From Vibrio sp. Isolate34 (lineage in GTDB: Bacteria > Pseudomonadota > Gammaproteobacteria > Enterobacterales > Vibrionaceae), in contig NZ_JAKEUO010000007.1 in the NCBI RefSeq assembly GCF_022397915.1, positions 62,409 through 126,408 of the forward strand: a stretch of DNA of 64,000 nt. The letters are read 5' to 3'. The notes beneath the pieces were generated by a model. That model was not told where the DNA came from, did not search any database, and saw nothing but the letters and a program-made list of their open reading frames with translations. The position numbers were made by a program, and so were the translations under genes. Positions within the stretch are counted from its first letter, which is position 1. Every line of letters begins with the position of its first letter. Of this stretch, positions 1 through 7,345 are shown one piece after another.

Positions 1-470
1 GCAGCGTCTTTCAAGCGCTCTTCACTTTCGGCATTCAATTCTACCAATTCCATCACGATCTGCTCACATGAAAGGTTCAGCTCATGAAGACGTTTTGCCA
101 GAAGGCTGTCACTGACTTTTTCTGCCGCAAATAACTCCCCAACGTTTGGAAGAACGTTCAAGAATAGGTGCAAATGACGGATAGTTGACTGTGCGAAGTT
201 ACGAATGTGGATAGCGCGACTGAGTCTCTCTACATTGATCTTATCTGTGCATGAGGTGTCATCGGAATGGAAGAAGTGATCAGGACGAACAATATCCCCT
301 TTGCTATTCGATATACGCACCAAAGCCTCTACGCCTATCTGAATCATTGAGTCGTCAAATATAGGTTGATAGACACTTCGCAGTGTTAGGTCTTGATACT
401 TTGCAATAAACTGCATATCGGCATCCACAGATATACAGCTAATAAATTCACTTCTGTCTGATAAAATCAT
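1..470 (-). CDS. EAL-domain cyclic-di-GMP phosphodiesterase (3' end cut by window edge)
   Basis: Reading leftward from an ATG at 470, the frame stays open to base 1, so only about the first 156 residues are seen. A short N-terminus is followed by YQPIF (34-38) and EALVR (48-52), the opening of an EAL domain in which the Glu of EAL is a metal ligand; FLNVLP further on matches the conserved Asn strand. EAL enzymes hydrolyse cyclic-di-GMP to pGpG in the cytoplasm. No GGDEF domain precedes it, so it is either a stand-alone EAL protein or carries other domains past the edge. Whether the later catalytic residues (DDF, K, E) are present cannot be seen. Confidence 0.85.
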   Translation of the reverse strand, partial: MILSDRSEFISCISVDADMQFIAKYQDLTLRSVYQPIFDDSMIQIGVEALVRISNSKGDIVRPDHFFHSDDTSCTDKINVERLSRAIHIRNFAQSTIRHLHLFLNVLPNVGELFAAEKVSDSLLAKRLHELNLSCEQIVMELVELNAESEERLKDA

Positions 471-993
471 AGTCGCTAATAAAGGTGTTTATTCAATGAC
501 GAAAATAGACGTCATGGCTGTCACAATATTGACAGGTGTTAGTAAATTGTCAATTGATAAAAATTCATTTGCAGGGTCAATATTTAAATAAATATAATTA
601 ACGAAAAATCAGCATGATAAATGATATTAACCATTAATTTAACTTATCATTCACTAGGTTTGATAGTTGCTGTGAATTTAATGGCTGAGTAACGCCTCAC
701 ATATCAATCCCAACCAATATAAAGCTAGACCAGCGATACACCAGCGAAAAGTAGGGTTAAAGGCTTAGATTATGGGTGAATGTCAAAGTTAGAAAATAAA
801 GATACTTAACTGGTTACATAGAAGTGATATCTATCTCTCAAAATCGATAGCATCGGAAGAACAGTTATTAATAATTCGATTAGAACGTTCGAATAATTAA
901 TGAGCAATGATTTAGCGTCTTTTATAAAACATTGGGATGAAGGTCTAACAATTTGCTTTCAATATTGAATGAAAAAGTTGACCCGTATTATCC
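471..993. other. AT-rich intergenic region
   Basis: No convincing gene in about 520 bases. A dyad TTGACA...TGTCAA sits at about 531-553, close to the EAL gene start, and could be a weak operator or chance. A short plus-strand frame around 969-1079 overlaps the 3' end of the next gene and looks like a shadow. Confidence 0.5.
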
Positions 994-1626
994 CTACCAT
1001 TGAAGTACGGCATAAAGTTGCAGGTATTTACGAACCAATTGTTGATTCCCTGACCGTTTTAGTGGGTGACCAAATTTAATAAAGCACGGACTGATTCTAA
1101 AGTTATTATTTAAATCAGCAGCGAATTGAGAATCACTCTCTCTTAACGTGATGCCTTGTTGGCTGTATTCAGTTATCTCGTCTGGGAGTTCTCCCATCCA
1201 CCAGTGCAACAACTCACCACTGTTTTTACTTCGGCTTATCCAATGGTCAGAAACAATGATCAAAACGTCATTGGGTTGAATGGCGAATCCGTACTCTTGC
1301 TGCCAGTTATGAATGTCTAACATCAACTTTTTACGACACGTTTTTCCCGCGCTCACCATATGGTGGCTAATCATCCAAACTGTGCCGATTTCAGAAGAGA
1401 TACGGAAGTGGCGGGGCGTTTCTCGAGAGGAGAGCATTTCAAGTGGACTGATGTTACTTGCATGATTAAAGCTTACGAAGGTGTGTTCCATTCGTCGGGC
1501 AAAGGCTTTACCGATGTGATGTTCACTGATCCCTTGGTTGTGTACCGTAGGATAATGACGCTCACAGAGTTTTAGACAATCGTCTTGAAACTGATTGACG
1601 CTTTTAATCACGAGATCTAATAACAA
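994..1626 (-). CDS. Hypothetical protein, family not recognised
   Basis: A 210-residue frame with natural amino-acid composition and no signal peptide or membrane segment. The start is TTG at 1626: a TAA stop lies in frame four codons upstream, and AAGGGA sits at ribosome-binding distance, so TTG is the only good choice short of downstream internal codons. The protein is rich in His and Trp in the middle (a WQQEYGF stretch and a HWWMGELP stretch) and basic near the C-terminus, followed by a hydrophobic end. I recognise no family. It stands alone between an EAL gene and decayed DNA. The plus-strand frame inside it at 1360-1575 is a shadow. Confidence 0.6.
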   Translation of the reverse strand: MLLDLVIKSVNQFQDDCLKLCERHYPTVHNQGISEHHIGKAFARRMEHTFVSFNHASNISPLEMLSSRETPRHFRISSEIGTVWMISHHMVSAGKTCRKKLMLDIHNWQQEYGFAIQPNDVLIIVSDHWISRSKNSGELLHWWMGELPDEITEYSQQGITLRESDSQFAADLNNNFRISPCFIKFGHPLKRSGNQQLVRKYLQLYAVLQW

Positions 1627-1629
1627 TGA

Positions 1630-1791
1630 AGTCCCTTATACACAGTTACTATCTTATTGATGGGCAATAGTACGGTAATTAATGTGTCATTACCTATCGC
1701 CAAAGTGCGAGTTCTTGATCCCTCTATCAAAATTAGCGATTGCGGAGCGATTTTATGGATAGCACTGGCACTTCGCTGGTCTGTATTCTAA
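1630..1791 (+). pseudogene. Possible remnant of an MFS transporter first helix
   Basis: A 53-codon open stretch ending in TAA at 1789-1791, with an ATG at 1660, translates to a segment resembling TM helix 1 and the following loop of DHA2-type drug/proton antiporters (LLMGNSTVINVSLPIA compared with the common LLDTTIVNVALPxIA pattern). Nothing downstream continues the family. It lies in the promoter area of the leftward gene and next to the broken DUF2164 gene, which suits a decaying region. The resemblance is short and may be chance. Confidence 0.2.
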
Positions 1792-1916
1792 ATTATGAGG
1801 AATTCTAATCAGTTAGAAAGACTATCTTTAGCAGCAAAGTTACAAGTGAGTTAGCTAGATTATAGTTTAGTCAGCTGTTCACGATGGATTTATTTACTCT
1901 TTACTTGGAAACATTC

Positions 1917-2162
1917 ATGACCATTCAACTAGATTCGAAGCAAAAGTCTGAGCTTACCCATACTCTTCAAAAATACCTGCAAGATGAACTCGATGTGGAG
2001 CTTGGCCAGTTCGACACGGAATTCTTGGTCGACTTCATAAGTAAATAGTTTGGGGCGGTTTACTACAACAAAGGGATAGAAGACGCCCAAAAAGTGATGG
2101 AACGTAAAATGTTAGATATCTCAGACGAGCTATACGAGATCGAACAAATCGTTGAAATCTAA
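1917..2162 (+). pseudogene. DUF2164 family protein, interrupted by in-frame TAG
   Basis: From ATG at 1917 (GGAA at ribosome-binding distance) the frame reads as a full DUF2164 protein of about 81 residues (Leu/Glu/Asp-rich N-half; FGAVYYNKGIEDAQ in the C-half), but codon 44 is TAG at 2046-2048. Family members have an ordinary residue here, often Lys, so a single AAG-to-TAG change would explain it. Reading resumes in the same frame to TAA at 2160-2162 with the family's C-terminal acidic pattern intact. Unless the stop is suppressed or is a sequencing error, only a 43-residue fragment is made. An in-frame ATG at 1884 is an alternative start. Confidence 0.75.
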
Positions 2163-2315
2163 CGTTTAGCCCAAACTTGTTCAGATAATTTGAATAACTC
2201 GTTTAATTTGAAATGATGTTACCAATGTAAAGCTTGGTAAATAATATGTTACACAAACTTGGTGTAGGGTACGCTTTTCGAAACTACACTACTCGTTAAC
2301 ATTCGGAAGAGATGC

Positions 2316-2855
2316 ATGGACAACAACGTTAGAAATTACAACCCTTTAGCAAGAGCGATGCATTGGATTTCAGCTCTCGCAGTATTTGGCTTATTTGGTG
2401 TAGGCCTGTGGATGGTTGATCTTTCATACTACAGCGAGTGGTACAAAACAGCGCCAGACTATCACCGTTCGGTAGGCATTCTTTTGGCCGCCGTTACCGT
2501 TATCCGCTTGGTTTGGAAGCTAGTTACCGCGTCACCTAAGGTGGAAGGTAAAAGCTATGAAGTTGCAGCAGCGAAGATCGCTCACGGCTTCATGTACATC
2601 AACTTAGCGGTTTTATTTATTTCAGGTTATTTGATTTCGACATCAGATGGCCGCGGGATAGAGGTATTCAATTGGTTCACTGTACCAAGTATGGGCGAAC
2701 TGTTTGCAAACCAATCTGATCTCGCAGGTACGGTTCACTACTATGCTGCATGGGTACTGATCATTATGGCATCAGTGCACGCCTTAGCGGCGATAAAACA
2801 CCACGTTATCGACAAAGACGATACGCTACGAAAAATGATAGGAGCTTCAAAATGA
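2316..2855 (+). CDS. Cytochrome b561 family protein
   Basis: A 179-residue inner-membrane diheme cytochrome of the bacterial b561 (YodB/CybB) type. Four hydrophobic helices are visible, with candidate heme-ligating histidines at H16 (in AMHWISA), H50 (YHRSVG) and in the last helices (VHYYAAW, VHALAAIKHH). Such proteins pass electrons between quinol and periplasmic acceptors. GGAAGAG precedes the ATG at 2316. The stop overlaps the start of yceI in an ATGA, indicating translational coupling; the cytochrome b561-YceI pair recurs in gammaproteobacteria. Confidence 0.93.
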   Translation: MDNNVRNYNPLARAMHWISALAVFGLFGVGLWMVDLSYYSEWYKTAPDYHRSVGILLAAVTVIRLVWKLVTASPKVEGKSYEVAAAKIAHGFMYINLAVLFISGYLISTSDGRGIEVFNWFTVPSMGELFANQSDLAGTVHYYAAWVLIIMASVHALAAIKHHVIDKDDTLRKMIGASK

Positions 2856-3421
2856 AAAAGTCAATTATCGCTACAGGATTAGCATTTGCTATGGCAATGC
2901 CTTTCGCTGCGAACGCCGCTGATTACGTGATTGATACAAAAGGTGCGCATGCTTCAGTTAACTTTAAAGTTAGCCACCTAGGTTACAGCTTTATCCAAGG
3001 CCGTTTTAACACATTTTCAGGTGATTTCTCATTTGATGAAAGCAACGTTGAAGCGTCAAAAGTAAACGTAACTATTGATACAACTAGCCTTGATTCAAAC
3101 CACGCAGAACGTGATAAGCACATCCGTAGCTCTGACTTCATTGATGCAGGCAAATTCTCAGACGCAACATTCAACAGCACAAAAGTGGTTGATAAAGGCG
3201 ACGGCAAACTTGAAGTAATGGGTGACCTTAAACTTCACGGCGTTACTAAGCCTATCGTTATCGAAGCTGAATTCATCGGCGCTGGTCAAGACCCATGGGG
3301 CGGTGAGCGTGCTGGTTTCGTTGGTACAACTCGTCTAGAACTTGCTGACTTCAACATTCCAGTAATGGGCGCTTCAAGCTACGTAGACATGGAACTACAC
3401 GTTGAAGGTGTAAAGAAGTAA
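2852..3421 (+). CDS. yceI: YceI family periplasmic protein
   Basis: A 189-residue exported protein. The ATG at 2852 overlaps the TGA of the cytochrome b561 gene; a longer upstream frame (from 2750) only shadows that gene. A Sec signal peptide (MKKSIIATGLAFAMAMPF, cleavage after ANA at about residue 22) precedes the YceI lipocalin-like barrel, beginning YVIDTKGAHASVNFKVSHLG and including the DVTxDTTSLD-like strand and the DPWGGERAGF motif. YceI proteins bind isoprenoid or fatty lipids in the periplasm, and coupling with a b561 cytochrome suggests a redox-lipid carrier role, though the physiological ligand is unknown. Confidence 0.95.
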   Translation: MKKSIIATGLAFAMAMPFAANAADYVIDTKGAHASVNFKVSHLGYSFIQGRFNTFSGDFSFDESNVEASKVNVTIDTTSLDSNHAERDKHIRSSDFIDAGKFSDATFNSTKVVDKGDGKLEVMGDLKLHGVTKPIVIEAEFIGAGQDPWGGERAGFVGTTRLELADFNIPVMGASSYVDMELHVEGVKK

Positions 3422-3525
3422 TCTAGCTATTGATGGTCGCTAGCTGGTATCAATCTTTTATGTAACAGCAAAAGTTGAATCGATACCTGATACCTAGAAA
3501 GCAAAAGCAACAGTTAGAAAAAGAG

Positions 3526-3557
3526 AAAGGCGCAAAGTATTCACTTTGCGCCTTTTT
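3526..3557 (+). terminator. Rho-independent terminator of the b561-yceI operon
   Basis: A perfect 10-bp stem (GGCGCAAAGT at 3529-3538 with ACTTTGCGCC at 3543-3552) with a 4-base loop, followed by five T. Confidence 0.9.
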
Positions 3558-3699
3558 ATTATGGTAAATGGTAACGCGTTTAGATCTGTTTTGTGTCAAA
3601 CCTTTAGTTGCGCTTTAAGCCACCATTTACTTTTAGCCAGTCAACGTTGCCATGACTGATTTTCGAGGTGAACAACTAATCCCTAATTGTTCAACCTTG

Positions 3700-3850
3700 T
3701 CCTAGTTAGCTAACCACTTCCTAGTAAAACAGTCGTTAGCTACACGCTTCCTAGTTAAACCGTTGCAAGTTAATCCACTTTAGATTCAGGCACTGTAGAT
3801 TAAACCACTGCAAGTTAAACCCTTAGCCAGTTAAGCCGTTTCTAGTTCCG
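3700..3850. repeat. Degenerate 15-bp tandem repeat array
   Basis: Read on the minus strand, at least five successive 15-base units follow the pattern GGTTTAACTTGCAGT (GGTTTAATCTACAGT, GCCTGAATCTAAAGT, GGATTAACTTGCAAC, GGTTTAACTAGGAAG), and weaker copies continue to about 3700. On the plus strand the AGTTAA/AGATTAA core recurs at about 3753, 3768, 3782, 3797, 3813, 3829 and 3844, i.e. every 14-16 bases. The array runs through the stop codon of the formate-channel gene. In one minus frame the units spell a pentapeptide-like FNLQW/LNLKW pattern, but stops flank it, so I do not call it coding. Confidence 0.65.
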
Positions 3851-5282
3851 CTTTTGGTACTACGTTTAGACGGTCACCGTAGATAGGGCGAAGTGCTTGC
3901 ATCACCTCAGTACGAGTAAGAACACCCACCATCACACCGTTTTCCAATACTGGGAGCATATGTGGCTGGCTCACTTTCATCGCTTTTGCACGCTCTTCTA
4001 GAGAAAGAGAAGTCAGGCGAGTTGCGAAGCCCATGCTAGTAGTAGGGTACAGTTGCTCTTTGTCGATACATAGGAACTCAGCAACATCAACTAGCTTGTC
4101 GTTTGCATCGATTGCCACAACGTCACGGCTCATTAGGTCTACAACTTTTTGGCCTTTAGTTGGGATGTAATCTTGGCACCAAAGGTCAACCATTACGTCG
4201 TGAACAGAGAAGATACCAACAAGACGGCCTTCAACATCGCAAACCGGAGCGCTAACAAGTTGAGCGTCTAAAAGTGAATCAATTGCCACTGATGTAGGCA
4301 TTTCTACGCTTAGTGTAATTGGTTGAGTGTTCATGATTTGCTTGATAGTCGTTGCTGTGTTCATAGTGATTTCCTTAACTGACGTAATTTCTGTTGTTTG
4401 TGTAATTGCAGTAATTTTTGCTGCTTTAAGTTGTGGGCGGCGGTAGATGCTCCAATTGGCTAAGCCGACCAATACCGAACCACCTACGATGTTGCCGATT
4501 GTTACTGGCACCAAGTTTGCGGTGACAAATTTCATGATGTTTAGGTCTGCGTACTGGGCTGGTGTTGCGCCAATTTGCATCCAAAAACTTTCTGGTGCGA
4601 ATGCTTGAATCGTGATGCCTAGTGGAACCATGAACATATTCGCCACACAGTGTTCAAAGCCTGAGCTAACGAACATTGCCACGGGTAAAACAGTCATCAT
4701 GGCTTTGGTCATTGCATTAGCAGAGCTGAACGTTAACCAAATGGCTAAACACACCAATAAGTTACAAAGCACACCCAAAGCAAAAGCTTGAACAGGGCTG
4801 TGGTGTAGCTTGTGTTGAGCAATATTCAGAGCATTTAAGCCCCATTGCCCACCATCCAATTGATACAAGCCAGCTGCGCTTACTAGAGCCAAAAGGAACA
4901 TGGCACCGATAAAGTTACCGACATAGACCTTGCCCCAAATAGACAGCATCTTAGTGAAGGTAATCTGCTTGTTAGCCCATGAGATGCTTGATAACACTGA
5001 GCTGGTAAACAGCTCGCCACCGCAAATCACAATCAGGATTAAACCCATACTGAATGCAAGACCGCCGGCTAAACGACTCAATCCCCATCCAGCATCAGCG
5101 CTACCAGTGGTTACCGTGATGTAGAATAAAAAAGCAAGCCCGATGAATGCACCAGCCATGATTGCCAAACTCAATGTCATGCTGCTGGTTTTATTTGCTT
5201 TGCTTAATGCAAACTTCTCTGCTTCCGCCATCATTTCTGTTGGCGAGAACAGTTGATGATTTTCAGAAGTGCTGGTTGCCAT
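3831..5282 (-). CDS. focA: Formate/nitrite transporter (FocA-type) fused to a C-terminal CBS domain pair
   Basis: A 483-residue protein. Residues 1 to about 285 are a six-helix FNT channel that moves formate or nitrite across the inner membrane; the conserved gating His is H211 in FEHCVANMFMVP. After a Thr/Ile-rich linker, residues about 307-483 hold two CBS motifs (IMNTQPITLSVEMP...; DLMSRDVVAIDAND...; VGVLTRTEVMQALRP), which usually bind adenylates. FNT channels are normally about 280 residues, so this is a fusion. Residue 307 is a Met preceded by AAGGA seven bases upstream, exactly what a separate CBS gene would have. The start at 5282 has a strong AAGGGGGGG site. The last codons lie within the 15-bp repeat array. 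Confidence 0.9.
   Translation of the reverse strand: MATSTSENHQLFSPTEMMAEAEKFALSKANKTSSMTLSLAIMAGAFIGLAFLFYITVTTGSADAGWGLSRLAGGLAFSMGLILIVICGGELFTSSVLSSISWANKQITFTKMLSIWGKVYVGNFIGAMFLLALVSAAGLYQLDGGQWGLNALNIAQHKLHHSPVQAFALGVLCNLLVCLAIWLTFSSANAMTKAMMTVLPVAMFVSSGFEHCVANMFMVPLGITIQAFAPESFWMQIGATPAQYADLNIMKFVTANLVPVTIGNIVGGSVLVGLANWSIYRRPQLKAAKITAITQTTEITSVKEITMNTATTIKQIMNTQPITLSVEMPTSVAIDSLLDAQLVSAPVCDVEGRLVGIFSVHDVMVDLWCQDYIPTKGQKVVDLMSRDVVAIDANDKLVDVAEFLCIDKEQLYPTTSMGFATRLTSLSLEERAKAMKVSQPHMLPVLENGVMVGVLTRTEVMQALRPIYGDRLNVVPKAELETA
4362..4376 (-). promoter_or_regulatory. Internal ribosome-binding site and ATG before the CBS part
   Basis: On the minus strand AAGGA (4372-4376) lies seven bases before an in-frame ATG (4362-4364) at the channel/CBS boundary. 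It could give a free 177-residue CBS protein in addition to the fusion. Confidence 0.5.
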
Positions 5283-5555
5283 ATCCCCCCCTTGAACAAT
5301 CCGTCATGTGTAATTCCTAGTGTTAATGACTTGGTTAATCTGTAATGGTTAATCAGTAATGTTTTGCAGGGCTCGTTGTGTCCTGCCATTCCAGATTAGG
5401 GGGTAGCGAGGTAGAGGTAAAATTGATAATTTTTAAAAACCACATCAAATTTATTGATATAGCTTGGGTTACGAGTAGAATGAAATCGATTGCTCATCGG
5501 CTTGATAAAAAACGAGCATCAGGACACAAATAATTAAAAGCATTAAGGATGAATT

Positions 5556-6461
5556 TTGCGTTATTCATTAAAGCAACTCGCGGTATTTGATGCAGTGGCA
5601 GATTCTGGGAGTGTTAGTATTGCAGCGGATAAGTTGGCGTTGACTCAATCAGCGACAAGTATGTCTCTTGCACAGTTGGAAAAAATGCTCGGCAGGCCTT
5701 TGTTTGAAAGGCAGGGCAAGCAAATGGCCCTTACTCATTGGGGCATGTGGCTAAGGCCAAAAGCGAAGCGTTTACTGCAAGACGCACAGCAAATTGAAAT
5801 GGGTTTCTATGAGCAGCATTTATTGAGCGGAGAGCTTAAATTAGGTGCGAGCCAAACACCCGCAGAACACTTGGTTCCAGACCTCATCAGTATTATTGAT
5901 AACGACTTTCCAGAGATGCGAATTTCGCTCGGTGTACAAAGTACCGACGCCGTTATCGATGGCGTACTAGATTACAAATATGACTTGGGTGTTATCGAAG
6001 GTCGTTGTGACGACAGCCGAGTTCACCAAGAAGTGTGGTGTACTGATCATTTAACCGTGGTTGCATCTGCTCATCACCCGTTTGCGAAGCGTGAACGTGT
6101 CAGTTTGGCGCAGTTAGAGCAAGCGAAGTGGGTATTACGCGAACACGGTTCGGGTACTCGCAAAGTTTTTGATAGCTCTATTCATCATTTAATTGGTGAT
6201 CTTGATGTTTGGCGTGAGTATGAACACGTTCCTGTTCTAAGAAGTTTGGTTGCAAACGGCCCATATTTAACGTGTCTACCTTATCTCGATGTCGAGCAGT
6301 TTGTTGAATCAGGCCAACTCGTTACCTTGAATGTTCCTGAGCTTGAAATGGAACGTACGCTTTCGTTTATCTGGCGTGCTGATATGGCAGAAAACCCACT
6401 TGCTGAGTGTATTAAGCGAGAAGGCAAGCGCATGATGAAAGGAAAACCGTCGGTTCTGTAA
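5556..6461 (+). CDS. LysR family transcriptional regulator, divergent from the formate channel gene
   Basis: A 301-residue LysR-type regulator: N-terminal winged helix-turn-helix (residues 1-60; AVADSGSVSIAADKLALTQSATSMSLAQLE) and a C-terminal effector-binding domain (about 90-295). The start is TTG at 5556 with AAGGA seven bases upstream; the ATG at 5549 is in another frame. It is divergently placed from the formate/nitrite channel gene with 273 bases between, the classic LysR arrangement, so the channel is a likely target. It resembles the YeiE branch of the family. The DUF1097 gene follows on the same strand and may also be regulated. Confidence 0.92.
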   Translation: MRYSLKQLAVFDAVADSGSVSIAADKLALTQSATSMSLAQLEKMLGRPLFERQGKQMALTHWGMWLRPKAKRLLQDAQQIEMGFYEQHLLSGELKLGASQTPAEHLVPDLISIIDNDFPEMRISLGVQSTDAVIDGVLDYKYDLGVIEGRCDDSRVHQEVWCTDHLTVVASAHHPFAKRERVSLAQLEQAKWVLREHGSGTRKVFDSSIHHLIGDLDVWREYEHVPVLRSLVANGPYLTCLPYLDVEQFVESGQLVTLNVPELEMERTLSFIWRADMAENPLAECIKREGKRMMKGKPSVL

Positions 6462-6554
6462 GGTAGATTTGATAAAATGCTAATAACTATTTGTGTTGAA
6501 TAAGCGATTCCGGTCTCTATCTGGTGATAAATACACATTCGCGTACATTATTAA

Positions 6555-6570
6555 TGTGATCGAGATCGCC
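6555..6570. promoter_or_regulatory. CRP-like operator upstream of the DUF1097 gene
   Basis: TGTGATCGAGATCGCC matches 13 of 16 positions of the CRP consensus TGTGATCTAGATCACA. It lies about 100 bases before the DUF1097 start, suitable for activation. The right half-site is imperfect. Confidence 0.4.
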
Positions 6571-6665
6571 TAAACGAAGGCGTTCTTGCCATAATATGCT
6601 TACTTGATTTTAAGTGAGGCTAAATCCGGTTGCGATGAATTGCGCAATTAGGCTTTAGAAATAGT

Positions 6666-7160
6666 ATGAGTACATTAGTCGCGATTTCATTAACAACAGG
6701 TATTTTGTCAGGTCTTTGGGGATGGATAGCTATCTCTTTCGGCTTATTGTCATGGGCAGGTTTCTTAGGTTGCACCAGTTACTTTGCTTCGCCAACAGGC
6801 GGCGTAAAAGGATTGGCAGGTAGCTTACTAACCAACATGACAGGCGTATTCTGGGCAATGGTGATTATCGAAAGCTCAACCTTCGCAGGGTTAGAGATTT
6901 TAGGCTATGTGATTACAGCTATTGTCGCTTTCTTTATGTGTATTCAAGCAAAACAAGCGTGGCTAGGTTATATCCCAGGAACCTTCATTGGTTGCTGTGC
7001 AACGTTTGCGGCAGGTGGCGATTGGCAACTTGTAGTACCATCTTTACTGCTTGGTGGTGTATTTGGATACTTAATGAAAGCAACGGGGCTATGGCTTCAC
7101 GATAAATCGACCCAATCTTCGGAAGTTGTTGAACAACACGCTAAACAAGCAAAGGCGTAA
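6666..7160 (+). CDS. DUF1097 family membrane protein
   Basis: A 164-residue inner-membrane protein with about five to six hydrophobic helices and a short charged C-terminus. The small-residue-rich helices (LTTGILSGLWGWIAISFG; GFLGCTSYFASPTGGVKG; GYIPGTFIGCCATFAAGG) match DUF1097, which includes E. coli YcdZ, of unknown function. It follows the LysR gene by about 200 bases containing a CRP-like site, so it probably has its own promoter. A strong terminator follows. A transport role is possible from topology only. Confidence 0.88.
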   Translation: MSTLVAISLTTGILSGLWGWIAISFGLLSWAGFLGCTSYFASPTGGVKGLAGSLLTNMTGVFWAMVIIESSTFAGLEILGYVITAIVAFFMCIQAKQAWLGYIPGTFIGCCATFAAGGDWQLVVPSLLLGGVFGYLMKATGLWLHDKSTQSSEVVEQHAKQAKA

Positions 7161-7242
7161 TAAATACGTTGAGCAAAGGATAGTTTAGTCACTGTTAACT
7201 CTTGCAAGATAACCCCCAATTAATTTGTATATCGATTTATAC

Positions 7243-7271
7243 AGGCACACCATTTGAGGTGTGCCTTTTTT
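7243..7271 (+). terminator. Rho-independent terminator after the DUF1097 gene
   Basis: Stem AGGCACACC (7243-7251) with GGTGTGCCT (7258-7266), loop ATTTGA, then a run of T. It also separates the convergent ybjD gene. Confidence 0.88.
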
Positions 7272-7345
7272 GGTTTTGGTTACTCTAAAAATACGATGAT
7301 CTTATCTGTAGAAGAACTTATACGTCTATCAGAAAAGCTAAAGGC

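Noticed and set aside
531..553. TTGACA/TGTCAA dyad as a promoter or operator
   Set aside because: Short, with an 11-base spacer and no supporting -10; may be chance.
969..1079. Short plus-strand frame beginning MKKLTRIIP
   Set aside because: It overlaps the 3' end of the leftward gene and has no ribosome site; probably a shadow.
1360..1575. 71-codon plus-strand frame inside the unknown minus-strand gene
   Set aside because: No ribosome site, odd composition, and it lies entirely within a better frame on the other strand.
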